From assembly GCA_036971715.1 (NCBI GenBank), contig JAVHJL010000008.1:2232001-2296000 (forward strand): a stretch of 64,000 bases of DNA. Direction: 5' to 3'. The position numbers and the translations under genes are program-made. Position 1 is the stretch's first letter. Every line of letters starts with the position of its first letter. This DNA comes from Arthrobotrys musiformis (Eukaryota > Ascomycota > Orbiliomycetes > Orbiliales > Orbiliaceae). Under the pieces are notes generated by a model. It saw only the letters and a program-made list of their open reading frames with translations. It ran no database searches and was not told the DNA's origin. Positions 10,474 through 22,146 of the stretch are shown here, in pieces.

Positions 10474-11884
10474 ATGACCTACTCTAAGAAATTTGTGGCT
10501 GCATTGTTGCTGGCCCCGGCTGCTCTTGCTCAGGCACCACTGTATGGACAATGTGGAGGGTGAGTATCTATCTTGAAACATGCAAGTATATATCTTTTTG
10601 AATGGGTGCTAATTAGAAAACAGCCAGGGTTGGACAGGACCAACCACCTGCGTGTCTGGATCTGTTTGTGTGTACTCGTAAGTTGACCCGTACTCTTGCG
10701 CGCTTATAAGGAAGTTTTTAAGAGCCGGTCAATGGATATTAACATTAGTAAAGTAACGACTGGTACTCCCAATGTCTCCCTGGAACTGGTACCACCACCG
10801 CTACTACGACCACCAGGACCACCACTGCGAGCAGTGCTGCCACCACGACTGGGAGCTCCTCTACCAGCTGTCAAGCTGCCGCTCATGGCTTTGCTTCCCT
10901 CAACGGCGGAACAACGGGAGGAAACGGCGGCACTGTTGTCGTTGTCAACAACTGGGCCGACCTGAAGAAGTACGCCACTGCTTCTGGGAAGTATGTCATC
11001 AAAGTTTCCGGCAAGATTGTCGCCACCACAACAGGTGAAGAAATTAAGGTCACCAATGACAAGACGATCGTTGGTATCGGCTCTACTGGCGAAATATATG
11101 GCGGTGGATTCGGGTTGACCAATGTGAAGAACATTATCATCCGAAACCTCAAAATCGGTAGGCTATCTGTTTGTCCTGATTGTAACATAGTACATAGTAG
11201 CTGATCCGATCTAGGAAATACATATGACGGCGATTGGGAAGGCAAAACCCATGATTGGGATGGGATCCAATCTGATACATCGAGCAATATATGGGTTGAC
11301 CACTGTATCTTCGAACGTGGCGCCGACGGTCTCATCGATCTCCGTCTAGACTCCAACTACATCACCATTTCGCATGTTACATTCCGAGACCACAACAAAG
11401 TCCTCGGTATCGGTAAGTTTTTGGCTGTTATTATAGTCCCAAAAAATTACACTCTACGATACTTGAAAACTAATATTAAACAGGCTGGACCGAGAACGTC
11501 ATCACCCAAGCGACAATTCACCACTGCTACTTCCAAAACGTCGGCCAACGAAACCCGTCTGCTGACAATCTCAAGTACGCTCACATGTACAACAACTACC
11601 TCAACAATGCTACGTCTTACGGTCACTATTCCCGCGGATATACCAACATGCGAGTTGAGAACTGCTACTTCGAGAAAGTCCGTAACCCGCTTCAGCGCGA
11701 TGACACTGCCGTCCTCGTTGCCAGCGGGAACACATATGTCAGCTGCACCGGATCCACCGCCGCTAATAGTGGAACCGCATTCAACCCGAGTTCGTTCTAT
11801 TCGTATACCTTAGATAGTACGGCGAATGTCCCGAGCATTGTTAAGAGTGAGGCGCAGCCAAAGTCGAGCATCTGCCCCAGCTAA
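10474..11884 (+). CDS. Secreted pectate lyase (PL1) with N-terminal CBM1
   Basis: Cleaves de-esterified pectin by beta-elimination, outside the cell. Five exons (10474-10559, 10624-10677, 10754-11157, 11215-11412, 11484-11884) join in phase to give 380 residues. A signal peptide (residues 1-20, ending ALAQ) is followed directly by a family-1 carbohydrate-binding module (about 20-57). The module has YGQCGGQGWTG, four Cys and NDWYSQC, so it should bind cellulose. A Thr/Ser-rich linker follows (about 58-85). The lyase domain carries WVDHCIFERGADGLIDL, RDHNKVLGIG and HHCYFQNVGQRNP, whose Arg matches the PL1 catalytic position. Exon boundaries split the CBM1 in three. The ATG follows a short leader after a TATA box. 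The call is firm; the exact start of exon 3 rests on the AAAG acceptor at 10753. Confidence 0.92.
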
Positions 11885-12560
11885 ACGCTGGAGATACCCG
11901 GCCGAGGTGCAGATGCCCACCGGTCTGCACATCTATATGCCGCGACCGCAGTGTAAATATCGAAAAGGATATCTTCCAAAAGGGAATACCCAAAGTACTA
12001 TTTTCCAAGACTTAATTCTATAACCGGCGAGGAGAACCGTCCTGTATATATTTGATCTTGGACCTTGTTGATCGTTATGTCCAGGAGCGCCTGGTCTCGA
12101 GGCTACGTTATGTCGCCCTTTAGCTCCATACATACATATGCATATGTATATATTTCCTTTCTAGATAATTCTTCATAAATTTTCTAAATGCAGTTTGGGT
12201 TCATGGACGAAAAACACCAAAGGCTACGTTCATGGGAGCGAGCACGCATGGTCTTGCACGGTGTCGAAAACGAGAGGCTTCTCTGTGTTGCCTTGTGGTA
12301 TTTTTTCCTTGTACCGGATCCTCCACCAAAGCCAAACGACCAGAACCTGGTCGAGATCCAGAATCTAAAGTCATAAGCAGTTCGAGTGGCTCTTCAATTA
12401 CCCTTTACCTTCCATAAAGTTTTTCGCGATATAAAAAGGTATATCATATTTTATTCCATCCGCTCTACTTCAGTAATCAATTACTCAACAGACCACAAGT
12501 GCATACGGCATCTCGCATGCGCATATTCTCTAACCGAGACCAATTCGCAAGAAGTCCAAA
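11885..12560. other. Intergenic region
   Basis: Between the pectate lyase stop and the GNAT start. Short open frames at 11826-12023 and 12188-12417 show no motif. No gene is seen. TATAAAA at 12430-12436 could be the GNAT promoter, 125 bases before its ATG. Confidence 0.5.
12430..12436 (+). promoter_or_regulatory. TATA-like box of GNAT gene
   Basis: TATAAAA 125 bases upstream of the ATG at 12561. Supported only by sequence and spacing. Confidence 0.35.
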
Positions 12561-13277
12561 ATGGTTCAATCCACGAAAGCGCAAACAGATGCAGTGCCGT
12601 TAACTCCTGCATCTGCTGCACCTCGCTTCACAATATCACCAACAACTCCAACCGACCTCCCCGACGTCATCAATCTTTTCACACTCTATGCTGAATCATT
12701 AAACATCGACCTCTCGTTCCAATCATTTGCAGAGGAGCTCGCTGGTTTACCTGGGAAATATGCGCCACCGGCTGGACAAATCCTGCTGGCAAGACGGGAT
12801 GTACGAGCTCCATCGACAACTCCTGAGTCAATGGGTTCGGACTGTCTCGTACCCAAACTTGAAGGGGAATTGAATGGAGATAGAGAATTGAAATCAAGAA
12901 GTTCTCAGGGTGGAGGCGAAATAAGCGATATCCCTGCCGAAGCACTCGGCTGCATAGCCGTCAGGCCCATTACTTTTGCCCCGCCTTTCGATGTTGGTTT
13001 CGATCGTCACACCAAAAAATGTGAGATGAAAAGGCTGTATACGCTGCCTTCTACGCGAGGTCAAGGTGTGGGGAAGGCACTTATTGGTGAAGTTGTGAGG
13101 GTGGCGGTGGAGCTCGGGTACGACGAGATGTATCTGGATACGCTTGCCAGTATGAAGGCTGCGTTGCGGGCCTACGAAAGAGTCGGTTTCGTCAGAACGA
13201 AGGCGTATTACCACAATCCAAATGAGGATGTGGTGTTTTTGGTGAAGAACTTGAAGGAAGAAGAAGGGAACAATTGA
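12561..13277 (+). CDS. GNAT-family N-acetyltransferase
   Basis: Predicted to transfer acetyl from acetyl-CoA to an amine; the substrate is unknown. A single exon encodes 238 residues from an ATG preceded by CCAAA. The fold runs from about residue 22 (FTISPTTPTDLPDVINLFTLY) to the end. Motif A is STRGQGVGKALIGEVVR near residues 163-179, with the R/Q-x-x-G-x-G CoA pyrophosphate loop. The final strand-helix unit is MKAALRAYERVGFVRTKAYY near 205-224. Between the first and second halves (about 80-125) is a longer low-complexity loop (TTPESMGSD to SSQGGGEISD) that bacterial GNATs lack. The layout resembles single-domain fungal GNATs of the YncA/RimI type. No targeting signal is seen. Confidence 0.85.
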   Translation: MVQSTKAQTDAVPLTPASAAPRFTISPTTPTDLPDVINLFTLYAESLNIDLSFQSFAEELAGLPGKYAPPAGQILLARRDVRAPSTTPESMGSDCLVPKLEGELNGDRELKSRSSQGGGEISDIPAEALGCIAVRPITFAPPFDVGFDRHTKKCEMKRLYTLPSTRGQGVGKALIGEVVRVAVELGYDEMYLDTLASMKAALRAYERVGFVRTKAYYHNPNEDVVFLVKNLKEEEGNN

Positions 13278-15665
13278 CGAAGCTATGCATGTCTCTAAGT
13301 AGTGAAATGAAAGGAGGATTGGGCGTTTGCCTCCTGTCGGGTAATAGGAGATAAAGATGGTTAACTAGGGTCTAGAAGTTATAGAAGAGAAGGAGTTTAT
13401 CAATTTGTGGGCTAGTTAGCGCACGGATATATCGCAGGTTCCTGATTTTGATGTCATTATAGATTCTAGATTCGAACGGATCGTGCACTATATCACCACG
13501 GAATTAAGCATCCAAGCCTCGCGAAATGTATCCTCATTTTGCAACAGTGACATCTGAGTACTTTCAACGAACGAATCATTCTAAGCGAGCCCGCATAGAG
13601 TATGGGTAAAACGGTGGAGAGACGTCTAGGGCAAAGTAACTAACCTTGGTCATCAGTATGCATGTGCTCTGTGCCCTGGATCCACGGATATCGGTGCGCT
13701 CGTCTTTCTCTCTACGGATAGCCAAGAACCCGGATAAAAAGCCTCTTATCTTTTGCCTCCTAATAAAGACCTAGTAGAACGTCGAGAACAAGTCATTGGC
13801 GTTGAGGAGCATTCCCTTCCAGACATTCGAGAAAAGACGGCACATTGCATCAGAGCTTCATGGGTGCTACTTCGCTTAGCTGAACTTGTGACCTATTTCG
13901 GTCACTTGCATCGCCAGCTTCTTGCAGGATTGGTTGGAGCCCACACCTCGCTTAACGCTCATATTTTCCGGTTTTGTTGATGCCAGGCTTTGCTGCGGCT
14001 CCCTTGGAGCCTTCGATATTTGTTATATTCAAGAGCTAGAGAATAGGATAGCTATCGTCAAAGATATGCCTAGAGAATACAAGAAGGCAAGTGCAAAGTA
14101 TATCTATGCCTAAAATGTTTTATGTGTGGTATGGGTCGAACAATGCCTTGCGAAAGAATTCTAGGTATATATTTAGTAAATAGCAAGAGCTGTTCAAGAG
14201 GAATCGACAGCAACAAAGAGAAGCTGCTTCGGGGCTTGGACGCTAAGACTGTGGCTTCTGTAAACTAAGCCAAATAAGTCGCAGTGGTTTCCAGTTTGAT
14301 GCTGTGACTTTCTAAATAAAGCCTAGCTTACGAACCAAATATTCCCAATAGCGATTATTGGAAATTGGTTGGCTCAATTTTCGGAGCACACCCGCATTCG
14401 ACACGACAATGCCGGCGAAACATCAGGTATCACTACGTAGGTGGTGGTTCTGTCAAAAAAAACAAAAAATAGCAATTGTAGAACATATGCCGCACTTCTT
14501 TGATACAGAGTCTTGAATGTTATAAGCCACTTCGTGTCCGTCGCATTCCTTTTCCTGACATGAGAGATTTTTTGGCCGCTTGCGTCCGCCAGGTTACGCA
14601 TCCTGCCTTGCCGACCCGCTTGATCTTGGTCCCCAAAGGCCGCCCAACTGCCAATTTCTCGTGGGTCGCTTCCAACAAAGCCACGATAAGACGCACAAGA
14701 GGAGCGAAACGGGTTCGCTATCGGTAGGTAGTATATTCTATAACGGCAACTGCACTCCACTGCGCTGCAGAAGCATACCCTCCTAGTTTTTAACCGTGTT
14801 AGGGTAATTGTGCTTGTTTGCCTTGGACAACCCATGGTACCCTTGATTTGTATTCTCCTCGACGTGACGGGACTAGTTATACCATGGTTAGATATTGTTT
14901 CCCACCCATCTTGTAATGTAGTATATTACCAAAATAGTACATACTCTGGGAAAGAGGCGGAAAGAAGCCTACACACGAGCTATATGCGGGTTACTTTTTT
15001 GCGAGTGCGCTGGCTAGTGTGTCTAAGTTTCTATGTTTGTGAATGCAGACTGGTCCGGTCCGTCTTCCCTTTGTAATATTATGCCATTTTTCGATAAGCA
15101 ACTTGCACCTCGAGGCCGAATGCAAAGGTTGTAGATCTAAAAAAGTAGATATATAGACTCGGTGACGTCCTCGCTTGCAACCCAAACGCAGCAAATCAAT
15201 TTTTGGTGTTGGATGCGACCTTGTAATATCGTTTAGCAAGCGAAACCGATCGAAATACTCCCTCCCTTTTGAGAACCGACTTCAACGGTCTTCTGCTCTT
15301 TCCCCTTGACTGACAGTTTACGGCGGCAATTTTTTATTTTTGAAAGTATACCCGATATATCCGACATTACTTGAACTGCAACATACGTTTTTAAGACCTT
15401 TTTTGTTTCAAGACTTCCTCCAGATCGATCTTACCGACCCTCGTTTCGCTTGCGCGGAGCTTAAATTTGGACTTTTTGTTGGAATAAGCAATTTGGACTT
15501 TTTGCCTTGTTCGAAGTTCGGGTGGCCAGGCTTTGAGCTCTAGCTTGGAAGACCTGTTACCGACCGCGATTGGTCTTTTTATATAGTCCAGCTGGGGAGA
15601 AGCATACCTGCATATCAGCTCTTCGGTTCCCTTCCTTCTCTTTTTTTTCGCTTTTCTGGCAGAAT
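13278..15665. other. 2.4-kb intergenic region
   Basis: No gene I can support. The longest frame, minus 14374-14835, has no ATG-led motif, and its plus-strand mirror 14500-14727 is equally featureless. Composition is ordinary with T-rich patches near 15300-15420 and 15630-15660, the latter probably the leader of the gene starting at 15666. Confidence 0.5.
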
Positions 15666-16612
15666 ATGGATAAAATATCCCTTGAGCCTATTTTTCAGCT
15701 GGAAGAATTTTCGGGTTTACATCCACAAGCTATGGAGAACATTTTCGGATCTTTGAGGTACCTGCTTTCACTAAACGTAAGTTAATAGCCGCACAAAATT
15801 AATTCCAGGTATTTACTCTATTTTCGTGAAGCTAATGTGTGAATTTATATAAATAGGCCCCACCGATAACATTAATTGTTACATCATTTATTCGGGCGCA
15901 ATATACATCCCCTAACCACGCACAAACAATACGACAATGGATCGCAACTCAAACAAACCAGACGCCCTTGGCGCTATTAGAAAAAATGCTGAAATATTGC
16001 ATTTCGGAAGCATGGGGAAATTCAGATGATGCACCCTACACCTCACTCGCTTTACGAAAAGATATTCCCTTGGATTTGGATCAGAAGAGTGTGCACCGGG
16101 CGCTGGATATAGCTCGGCGGTGTGACACCGATTATTCGGAGCTACAAAGCGCTTTTGCAAAATTTCGGGCAACTGTGGGCAACGGTGGATGGAATAAGTT
16201 GGTGGGAGGTGTTAGAAATGCTGGATCCGTTCGTGATAGTGATGTCGAGGCTATCAGCGATTTGGCAGGGAGGATGTGCGGCGAGAACGATTCTATCGAG
16301 CTTCCGATTCTCTACATAAGAATTGCATATACCTTGGTTTCGAGTGGAGTAGCTGCTTCTTCGGTCGGGTTAAAATATGCAGAGTCTCCATATACGATTT
16401 TGGAGGAGTATTTCAACAATGTTATTTCGAGGAAGCTGGACGCCTTTTATGGAACAACAACGCAGGCGAGGGCAGTCGTGGGGAACTGGAGGGAACAGCA
16501 TGAGAAAGACAAGAAGATGATTTCGATACTGGCGGGTCGGCAGACGGATTGGGATGCTATATACAAAACGCTCCAGGCATCGACGGCGAGAGGGATGGCT
16601 AGCGAGATCTAG
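15666..16612 (+). CDS. Hypothetical alpha-helical protein, two exons
   Basis: Exons 15666-15776 (37 codons) and 15857-16612 are joined in phase 0 across an 80-nt intron with GTAAGT donor, GCTAAT branch site and AATAG acceptor, giving 288 residues. The second-exon frame is open from the acceptor onward and its first ATG is at 15986, so without the first exon 80 residues would be lost. The protein looks helical and soluble, with Leu/Ile-rich amphipathic stretches such as the one near residues 190-205 (ELPILYIRIAYTLVSS), and ends in a polar segment. No conserved motif is recognised. It stands alone between two long intergenic regions. Confidence 0.6.
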
Positions 16613-17607
16613 ATTTTATAACTATACCCGCACTCTATTTGGGCACCTTCCCCCAGTTTCCTTTTTCACTTCTTCCTCTCCTTAACACCCGTTTTTATTT
16701 CAGCTTTACAACCTATAATCGTTTCCTTTTTTTATCGATAGATACCACTCAATATTTGTATTTGTATATGTATAGTCAATTCTATACAATCAATTTTCCA
16801 CGTTTTATCATTAACACAGGCTTGGCGTTGCTTGTTGTATTTTGGCGCTACAAAGACGGAGCACTAGCTTAAGCTTCGTCTCCCGCCTTTTAGTAAAGCC
16901 ATTGTAATCCCCGTAAAATGATATGTCACTTTACTAAGTCGTAGATATTCATTTTTAAAAGATTCTCTAATCCTCGCAAGCCAGGGCCGCGATTTCACAT
17001 ACTACGTAACGTTATGCGCGGTCAGGCCGGTCATACCTTAGTAACCGTCTACAAGCAGCAAAGTGTTTGCCGTGTAATCAGATTTGTCATCTGCGTCCAA
17101 ACCAAAGACGGTAGTGCCGGCATTATCCGGGTGGGTTTTTGATGCAGGGGGGCTCAAAAAGCTTGGTATGCACTGTAACTCACTCAATGGTTTCGTCATA
17201 GGCCGCCGTCTACCATGAAAATTGCGAGAAATGCATGCTTCGGGGTACGAGAATCCTTTGAGGCCCTGTTGCCCATACATGGAGTAGGGTTTTCGGATGA
17301 GGTTTCGGGAGTTAGATAAGTGATTACTACTTTGATGTCCTCGTTTTAAGTGGTAGAGCGGGGCTTTATTGGGTTAGAGTCCGATTAGTAAACGGTTAAA
17401 CAGCGGCGACTATCTCGAAGCATATAAACTTCAACACAAGCTCCCCGCTTTGGACTTGTACTTCTCTGAATCGAAAAGATATAAAACCTCTCCCGTCTGC
17501 CATTATCTCTAAATTTCGAAAACCCAATTCATTGCCTATCTATTACCCAATACCAAAGGCAGCTATCAAAGATCTTTCAATTGTCCTTTCCGACTTAATA
17601 TAACACA
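16613..17607. other. Intergenic region with NAD(P)-dehydrogenase promoter
   Basis: About 1 kb without a supported gene. The T/Y-rich first 150 bases look like the 3' untranslated region of the upstream gene. TATAAAA at 17480-17486 and a following CT-rich leader probably belong to the gene starting at 17608. Short frames such as minus 17038-17280 have no motif. Confidence 0.5.
17480..17486 (+). promoter_or_regulatory. TATA-like box before the dehydrogenase gene
   Basis: TATAAAA 122 bases upstream of the ATG at 17608 and followed by a CT-rich leader, typical of expressed fungal genes. Confidence 0.4.
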
Positions 17608-18601
17608 ATGGTTCAAATCGGCTGGATTGGCCTCGGAAACATGGGAGCCGCCATGGCCCCAAACCTGGCCAGAAAGTATCCTCACGACAAGCCTCTCCTC
17701 CTCTTCAACCGCAACAACGCAAAAGCTAGCGAACTCGCCGCTTCCCTTGAAAAAGAGGGTATTACAGTAGCAGTCGCACCGAGTATCGCAGAATTAGTCC
17801 AGAAGTCGGACATTATCTTCACATGTTTAGCCAATGATGCGGCTATCACACAGACAATCGATGCTGCTGTACAGAGTGGAGATATTTCCGGAAAGCTGTT
17901 TATTGAAAGTTCGACTGTTGCACCGAAATGCACGGATGCTCTGTCAGATCTGCTAGTCGGGAAGGGTGCGAAGTTTGTGGCCGCACCAGTGTTTGGAGTA
18001 CCGGCTGTCGCTGCTGCGGGGCAGTTGACATATGTTCTCGCTTCCACCAATGAAAACTGGATTGACGAGGTCATTCCATTTACTAAGGGCGTCATGGGTA
18101 AGGCTTATATCGACCTGAGAGGGAAGAAGCCGGGCACCGCGTCGTTGATGAAGCTCTCGGGAAATCACTTCGTGCTGTCTATGGTGGTCACATTGAGTGA
18201 GAGTATGGTTCTGGCGAGCCAGAGCGGCCTCGGAGAGGATGCAATCGTCCAGTTCGTGGAGGCAGTATTCGGTGGACCTTATGTGAGCATTGGATCTCTA
18301 TCCCTTAAAATAGTGTGAAGAGTCTGAACGCGACACTAACCTTTTTATACAGCCTCAATATGCTAAAAGGATGCTGAGTGGAGACTATGCCACCGACCAC
18401 CCGAAGTTCTCAGTTGATAATGCATTGAAGGACGCCAAACACATCAAGGATGTCGGAGAAGACAACGGGATCAAACTGGGAGTCATTGAGGAAGCCATTA
18501 GGCTGTTGACAATCGTAAAGGATCAAGCTGGAGCCACTGGAGATATGCCGGGAATGTACGGTGCTAAGAGAACAGAGATTGGGCTTCCATACAAGAAATA
18601 G
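17608..18601 (+). CDS. 3-hydroxyisobutyrate dehydrogenase-like NAD(P) oxidoreductase
   Basis: A beta-hydroxyacid dehydrogenase: it should oxidise a small 3-hydroxy acid, or reduce the matching semialdehyde, using NAD(P). Exons 17608-18282 and 18353-18601 join in phase 0 across a 70-nt intron with CTAAC branch site, giving 307 residues. The dinucleotide loop GWIGLGNMG is at residues 4-12. The substrate-binding turn ESSTVAPK is near 95. The catalytic lysine is in MKLSGNHF, at about residue 182. The all-helical C-terminal domain continues through the second exon (DNALKDAKHIKDVGED). No mitochondrial presequence is visible, because the Rossmann fold begins at residue 3. That makes a cytosolic relative of valine-pathway 3-HIBDH likelier than the mitochondrial enzyme. 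The physiological substrate is not evident. Confidence 0.88.
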
Positions 18602-19034
18602 CCACTAGTTGCTTATCCCGCCCATGGCTTGGAGAAAGGCAAGAGAGCTTTATCGAGGCTCTGATATTGTAGCCTCGAGTCTTTGATAGTTCCTAATTGC
18701 CTGTATAGGTATTGGATATTGATGTATTTAGCTGGTTCTACATTGAATACAAACTGGCATCTCTGCTTGTCATCCATGGTGTTTATATACAATAGATCTT
18801 AAATGCATTCTGAGTGTAGTTCTGAGTGGGCGTAGTTGTGAGTGGCCTAGCTAGGTGCTTCGCAGCAGGGTGCCTGCCTCTGTTGGCTGGAGGTGGGAGC
18901 GATCTCTAAGCGTTTCTCAGAACGCCCACTCAAAAGCTCAGCGGTTCTCAGCACAGCATCATCGCAACCACTTTACCATCTACAACGACCCGTTCCTCGG
19001 CTTCAACCCGTGTACATGGAATACGGCTAGCGCA
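18602..19034. other. Intergenic region and leader of TPR-SET gene 1
   Basis: No gene is seen. The frame of the next gene is open from 18855 but has no ATG until 19035. A five-codon upstream ORF (ATG at 19018, stop TAG) overlaps the region just before that start. Confidence 0.5.
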
Positions 19035-22000
19035 ATGGCTCCTTCAACCGGTCTCATCTATGTCCTCCGAGGCCAAGGTGCTTCTTACTATCCATCCATC
19101 ATCGTGAAAGCCCTCATCTTCCTTCGCCTTCGAAAAATCATCAGCAACCTGTCCGAAACTCGTCCAAACCTCTCGTGGATTCTATACATTTTGGCCATCC
19201 TATTCAATCTTGCTCGGTTCGCCGAGTCCCTACGCGGATTGAGCACTCCGAAAAACAGGTCGAAACATCAGGTAGACAGTGGCACAAATAATAAAGATAA
19301 TTCGAGCTCATCACAGACATCCAGCGACCTGTCTATCATCAGCCAGATTTTATGGGGCATAATTTGGCCTACCATGGCGGCAAACCCTTGCCCTCCGACG
19401 GACATTGAGCGCCGTATTTACAAAATCAAGCGTGAAATCAACTCTTCGGCTATTGGGCATCTCGACCGTGCCGTTGACAGAATGGCTGTCGCATTTTCTC
19501 CCAATACCAGATTCGCGGATCTTGACTTCAATGGGCCCGCAGCTACGGCCGCTGAACATTCGCATCCTGGCGGCCAAATCATGCATTACCATGCCAATAC
19601 AAACATTCAGGCTTTGCCATCCTCGACTCCAATCCCGGCTCTTCATATGCATCCGGATAATCGGCATATGTTTCGGTATTTTGCTGGGATCCCAGAGTCG
19701 ATGGCAGATAAGAACTACCCGGCTTCTATTTACAATATCAGAACTCAGTTCCCACCCTATTCTCCTTCAACTGGGCGGAATCTCGAGCCGACTGCCACAC
19801 GTAGCCTCACTGTTGGCGAACGCTTTTTCGGTCACTGTTTGGTCGTCAAGGCTGTCCTTCCGCCAAAGCACCTTGATGCCACGCATGTTCTTATCGAAGA
19901 CGAGGCAGGAAAATGGGAGCTGTTGCATATTTTCAACTTCCCGTACACAAATCATGTGGAGGATCGTATCGGGCAGGGCCAATTGATGGTTATCAAAGAG
20001 CCGGTTTACTACGTTGGATATGGCGGTTTCCCAGCTGTTCGGGTGGACCACCCGTCAGACATCATGTACATCATGTACAACCACCCACTTGTTCCACCGA
20101 AATGGCAGAGGAAGGACGCTCATGGGCTAGACGCCGAGTCAACGGTTCTGAGGACGGATGGTGAGCTTCGTATTAGGTGGAAGAAATATCACCAAGCAGT
20201 CGACTGGTGGGTACACCAGCAAATATATTTTATTGAGAGGTAAAGTGCACAGAGCTAACCAAAGGGACAGCTTAACTCTCGCCCACGACATATCTGAGCG
20301 AACATACCAAGAAGCCTCGAAGAACTTTTCCCGCCCTTCGTCCTCGGGCACTTATGTGCAAAACAAACTCGAGATTCTTAAGCTCCGTACTAGTTGTTAC
20401 TACTTTCTCAAGCAATGGGAAAAGTGCGTGGCTGATGCCAACGTCGCTATGAACATTTCCTTCAACGAAAGGACGGCTTTGTATAAAGCCAACGCTCTCT
20501 TGCATATGAACATGTTCGATGAAGCTCGTCAGACCATCCTTAGAATCCTAGGAGCATCTCGCTTCAAATTTCAAGATTGCACATCGCTCCACTCGCAGGT
20601 GAGAAGTCGCTACAGCAACTGTGTGGGGCGCTACAACATGTCGCATATACTCGAGCGTTGCAAGGAAGGGCAGCATGAAATTTCCGCTGGCGATTTTACC
20701 GCTGGCGTCAGGGTACGAAAGAGTTTGGATGTTAGCGGACATGGGCTGTTTGCTCAGAAAGACTTCAAGGCCGGTGATCTAGTCATGGCTATCAAGGCGG
20801 TGGCAACGAGTCATGGGAAGGATAACGTTACCATACAGGTCAAAGACCAACGAGGCGAGCTCGTGAAGGACAAGTACGGACAGTCAATGGTTGCGCAAAT
20901 CATTAATAGAATGACTGCAGAACCAAAGGCTGTGGGGCATTTGATTCAAAAGTTGAACCGAGAGAACTTTGATGCCACATTCTTCAAACATAATGGGGAA
21001 TATCTCCTCAATGGGTATGTTATTGTATTTTTTCCTGGGGGAGCAAGAGAGTTGTAAGGCTAACGCTGGAGTAGCTTTTGGATAGAAGATACGGTTGAAA
21101 AATATTCTATGCAGCACACAATTCACAACAAGCGCATCCCTGATATTGGAGGGATCATAGATCCTCATATCTTCCCTGGAGTGACCCCCGAGGCACGGGG
21201 GCCTTCGCCAGTGAATAGCGTTCGCTTCGCACTCGGAGGTGGGTCTAAAGCTTCAGTCAATGGCACGGCTGCGAGTCGAGACGCTCTCAATGATACCGAA
21301 CAAGTCAGCTTCTTTCCACAAGCAGCTTTCATTAACCATAGCTGCATCCCTAACGTCCGCATTTCTATCTTTTCAAATATTCTATTTGTACACGCAGCCT
21401 CCTACATCCATAAGGAAGAAGAGCTCCTTGTTAACTACTTGGACGATCAATATTCACCACATGTCCAACGCCGAGATATCCTGAAGGAGCAGTATGGGTT
21501 CAGCTGTAGGTGCATCCGCTGCCAATTTGAGGACGATAACTCTGAATACTGCAGCACTCGCAAGAGAGTCCACGAAGCGATTAACGAACTAGTGAGTGGG
21601 AAGTACGCGCACAGCCCAACCAATATCTTGCAGGGTGTCGGACACTGCATCAAGACCATAGAGCAGGGGTTCATAGACTCACCCAGTGATATCCCACAGT
21701 TCGATATGGCTTGGGCATTGATGGTTGAGGAGCACGTTCGACGTTCCGTCGACCATGATGAGGAACGGACAGGCAGAACCGCAGAACTGAAGAATTTGAA
21801 GTTGGCACTACGGATTCTCAAAGCTCTCGGGGCTGAATTTGAGTTTATTCAAGGGGACGTCAGGATTTTCAGGTATGGGTTTATTTGCAAGTGGCTTGTC
21901 GAAGCTTGGATTTTGGCAGCCCTCAGCAGTGCTCGGTTTTATGGAAGTGTCTTCTGGACGCTTAGGGTTATTGCCAAGGATTCTTACGGTATTCTTTGCG

Positions 22001-22146
22001 GGGAGACGGTTACTTTTGAGAAGTTGTTTTGGAAGAGGCTGGAGGAGGCTGAGGTTGCGGAGTTAACGGAGGAAGAGATGCTGAGTATGGCTGATTTGGT
22101 GGATTGGTTGGAGAAGGAGGGGCTGGCGAAGACGGAGCTGGTTTGA
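19035..22146 (+). CDS. TPR-SET domain protein with N-terminal OB-like module (copy 1)
   Basis: A putative lysine methyltransferase of the SMYD/Set5-like group; the target is unknown. Exons 19035-20206, 20271-21014 and 21075-22146 join in phase (64- and 60-nt introns) to 995 residues. A hydrophobic helix (SWILYILAILFNLARF, about 46-62) comes first. A putative OB-like domain (about 255-352) contains GQLMVIKEP and AVRVDHPSD. TPR-like helices span about 385-500. The SET N-part (SLDVSGHGLFAQKDFKAGD) is near 540, the catalytic FINHSCIPNVR near 725 and LLVNYLDD near 755. The zinc-binding SCRCIRC is near 782. The C-terminus shares AKDSYGILCGETVTFE with copy 2. The start could instead be 19374, which would remove the hydrophobic helix. 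Confidence 0.85.

Noticed and set aside
14374..14835. A 153-codon minus frame in the 13-15 kb gap
   Set aside because: No in-frame motif; I considered a decayed transposon but found no recognisable integrase, reverse transcriptase or terminal repeat.
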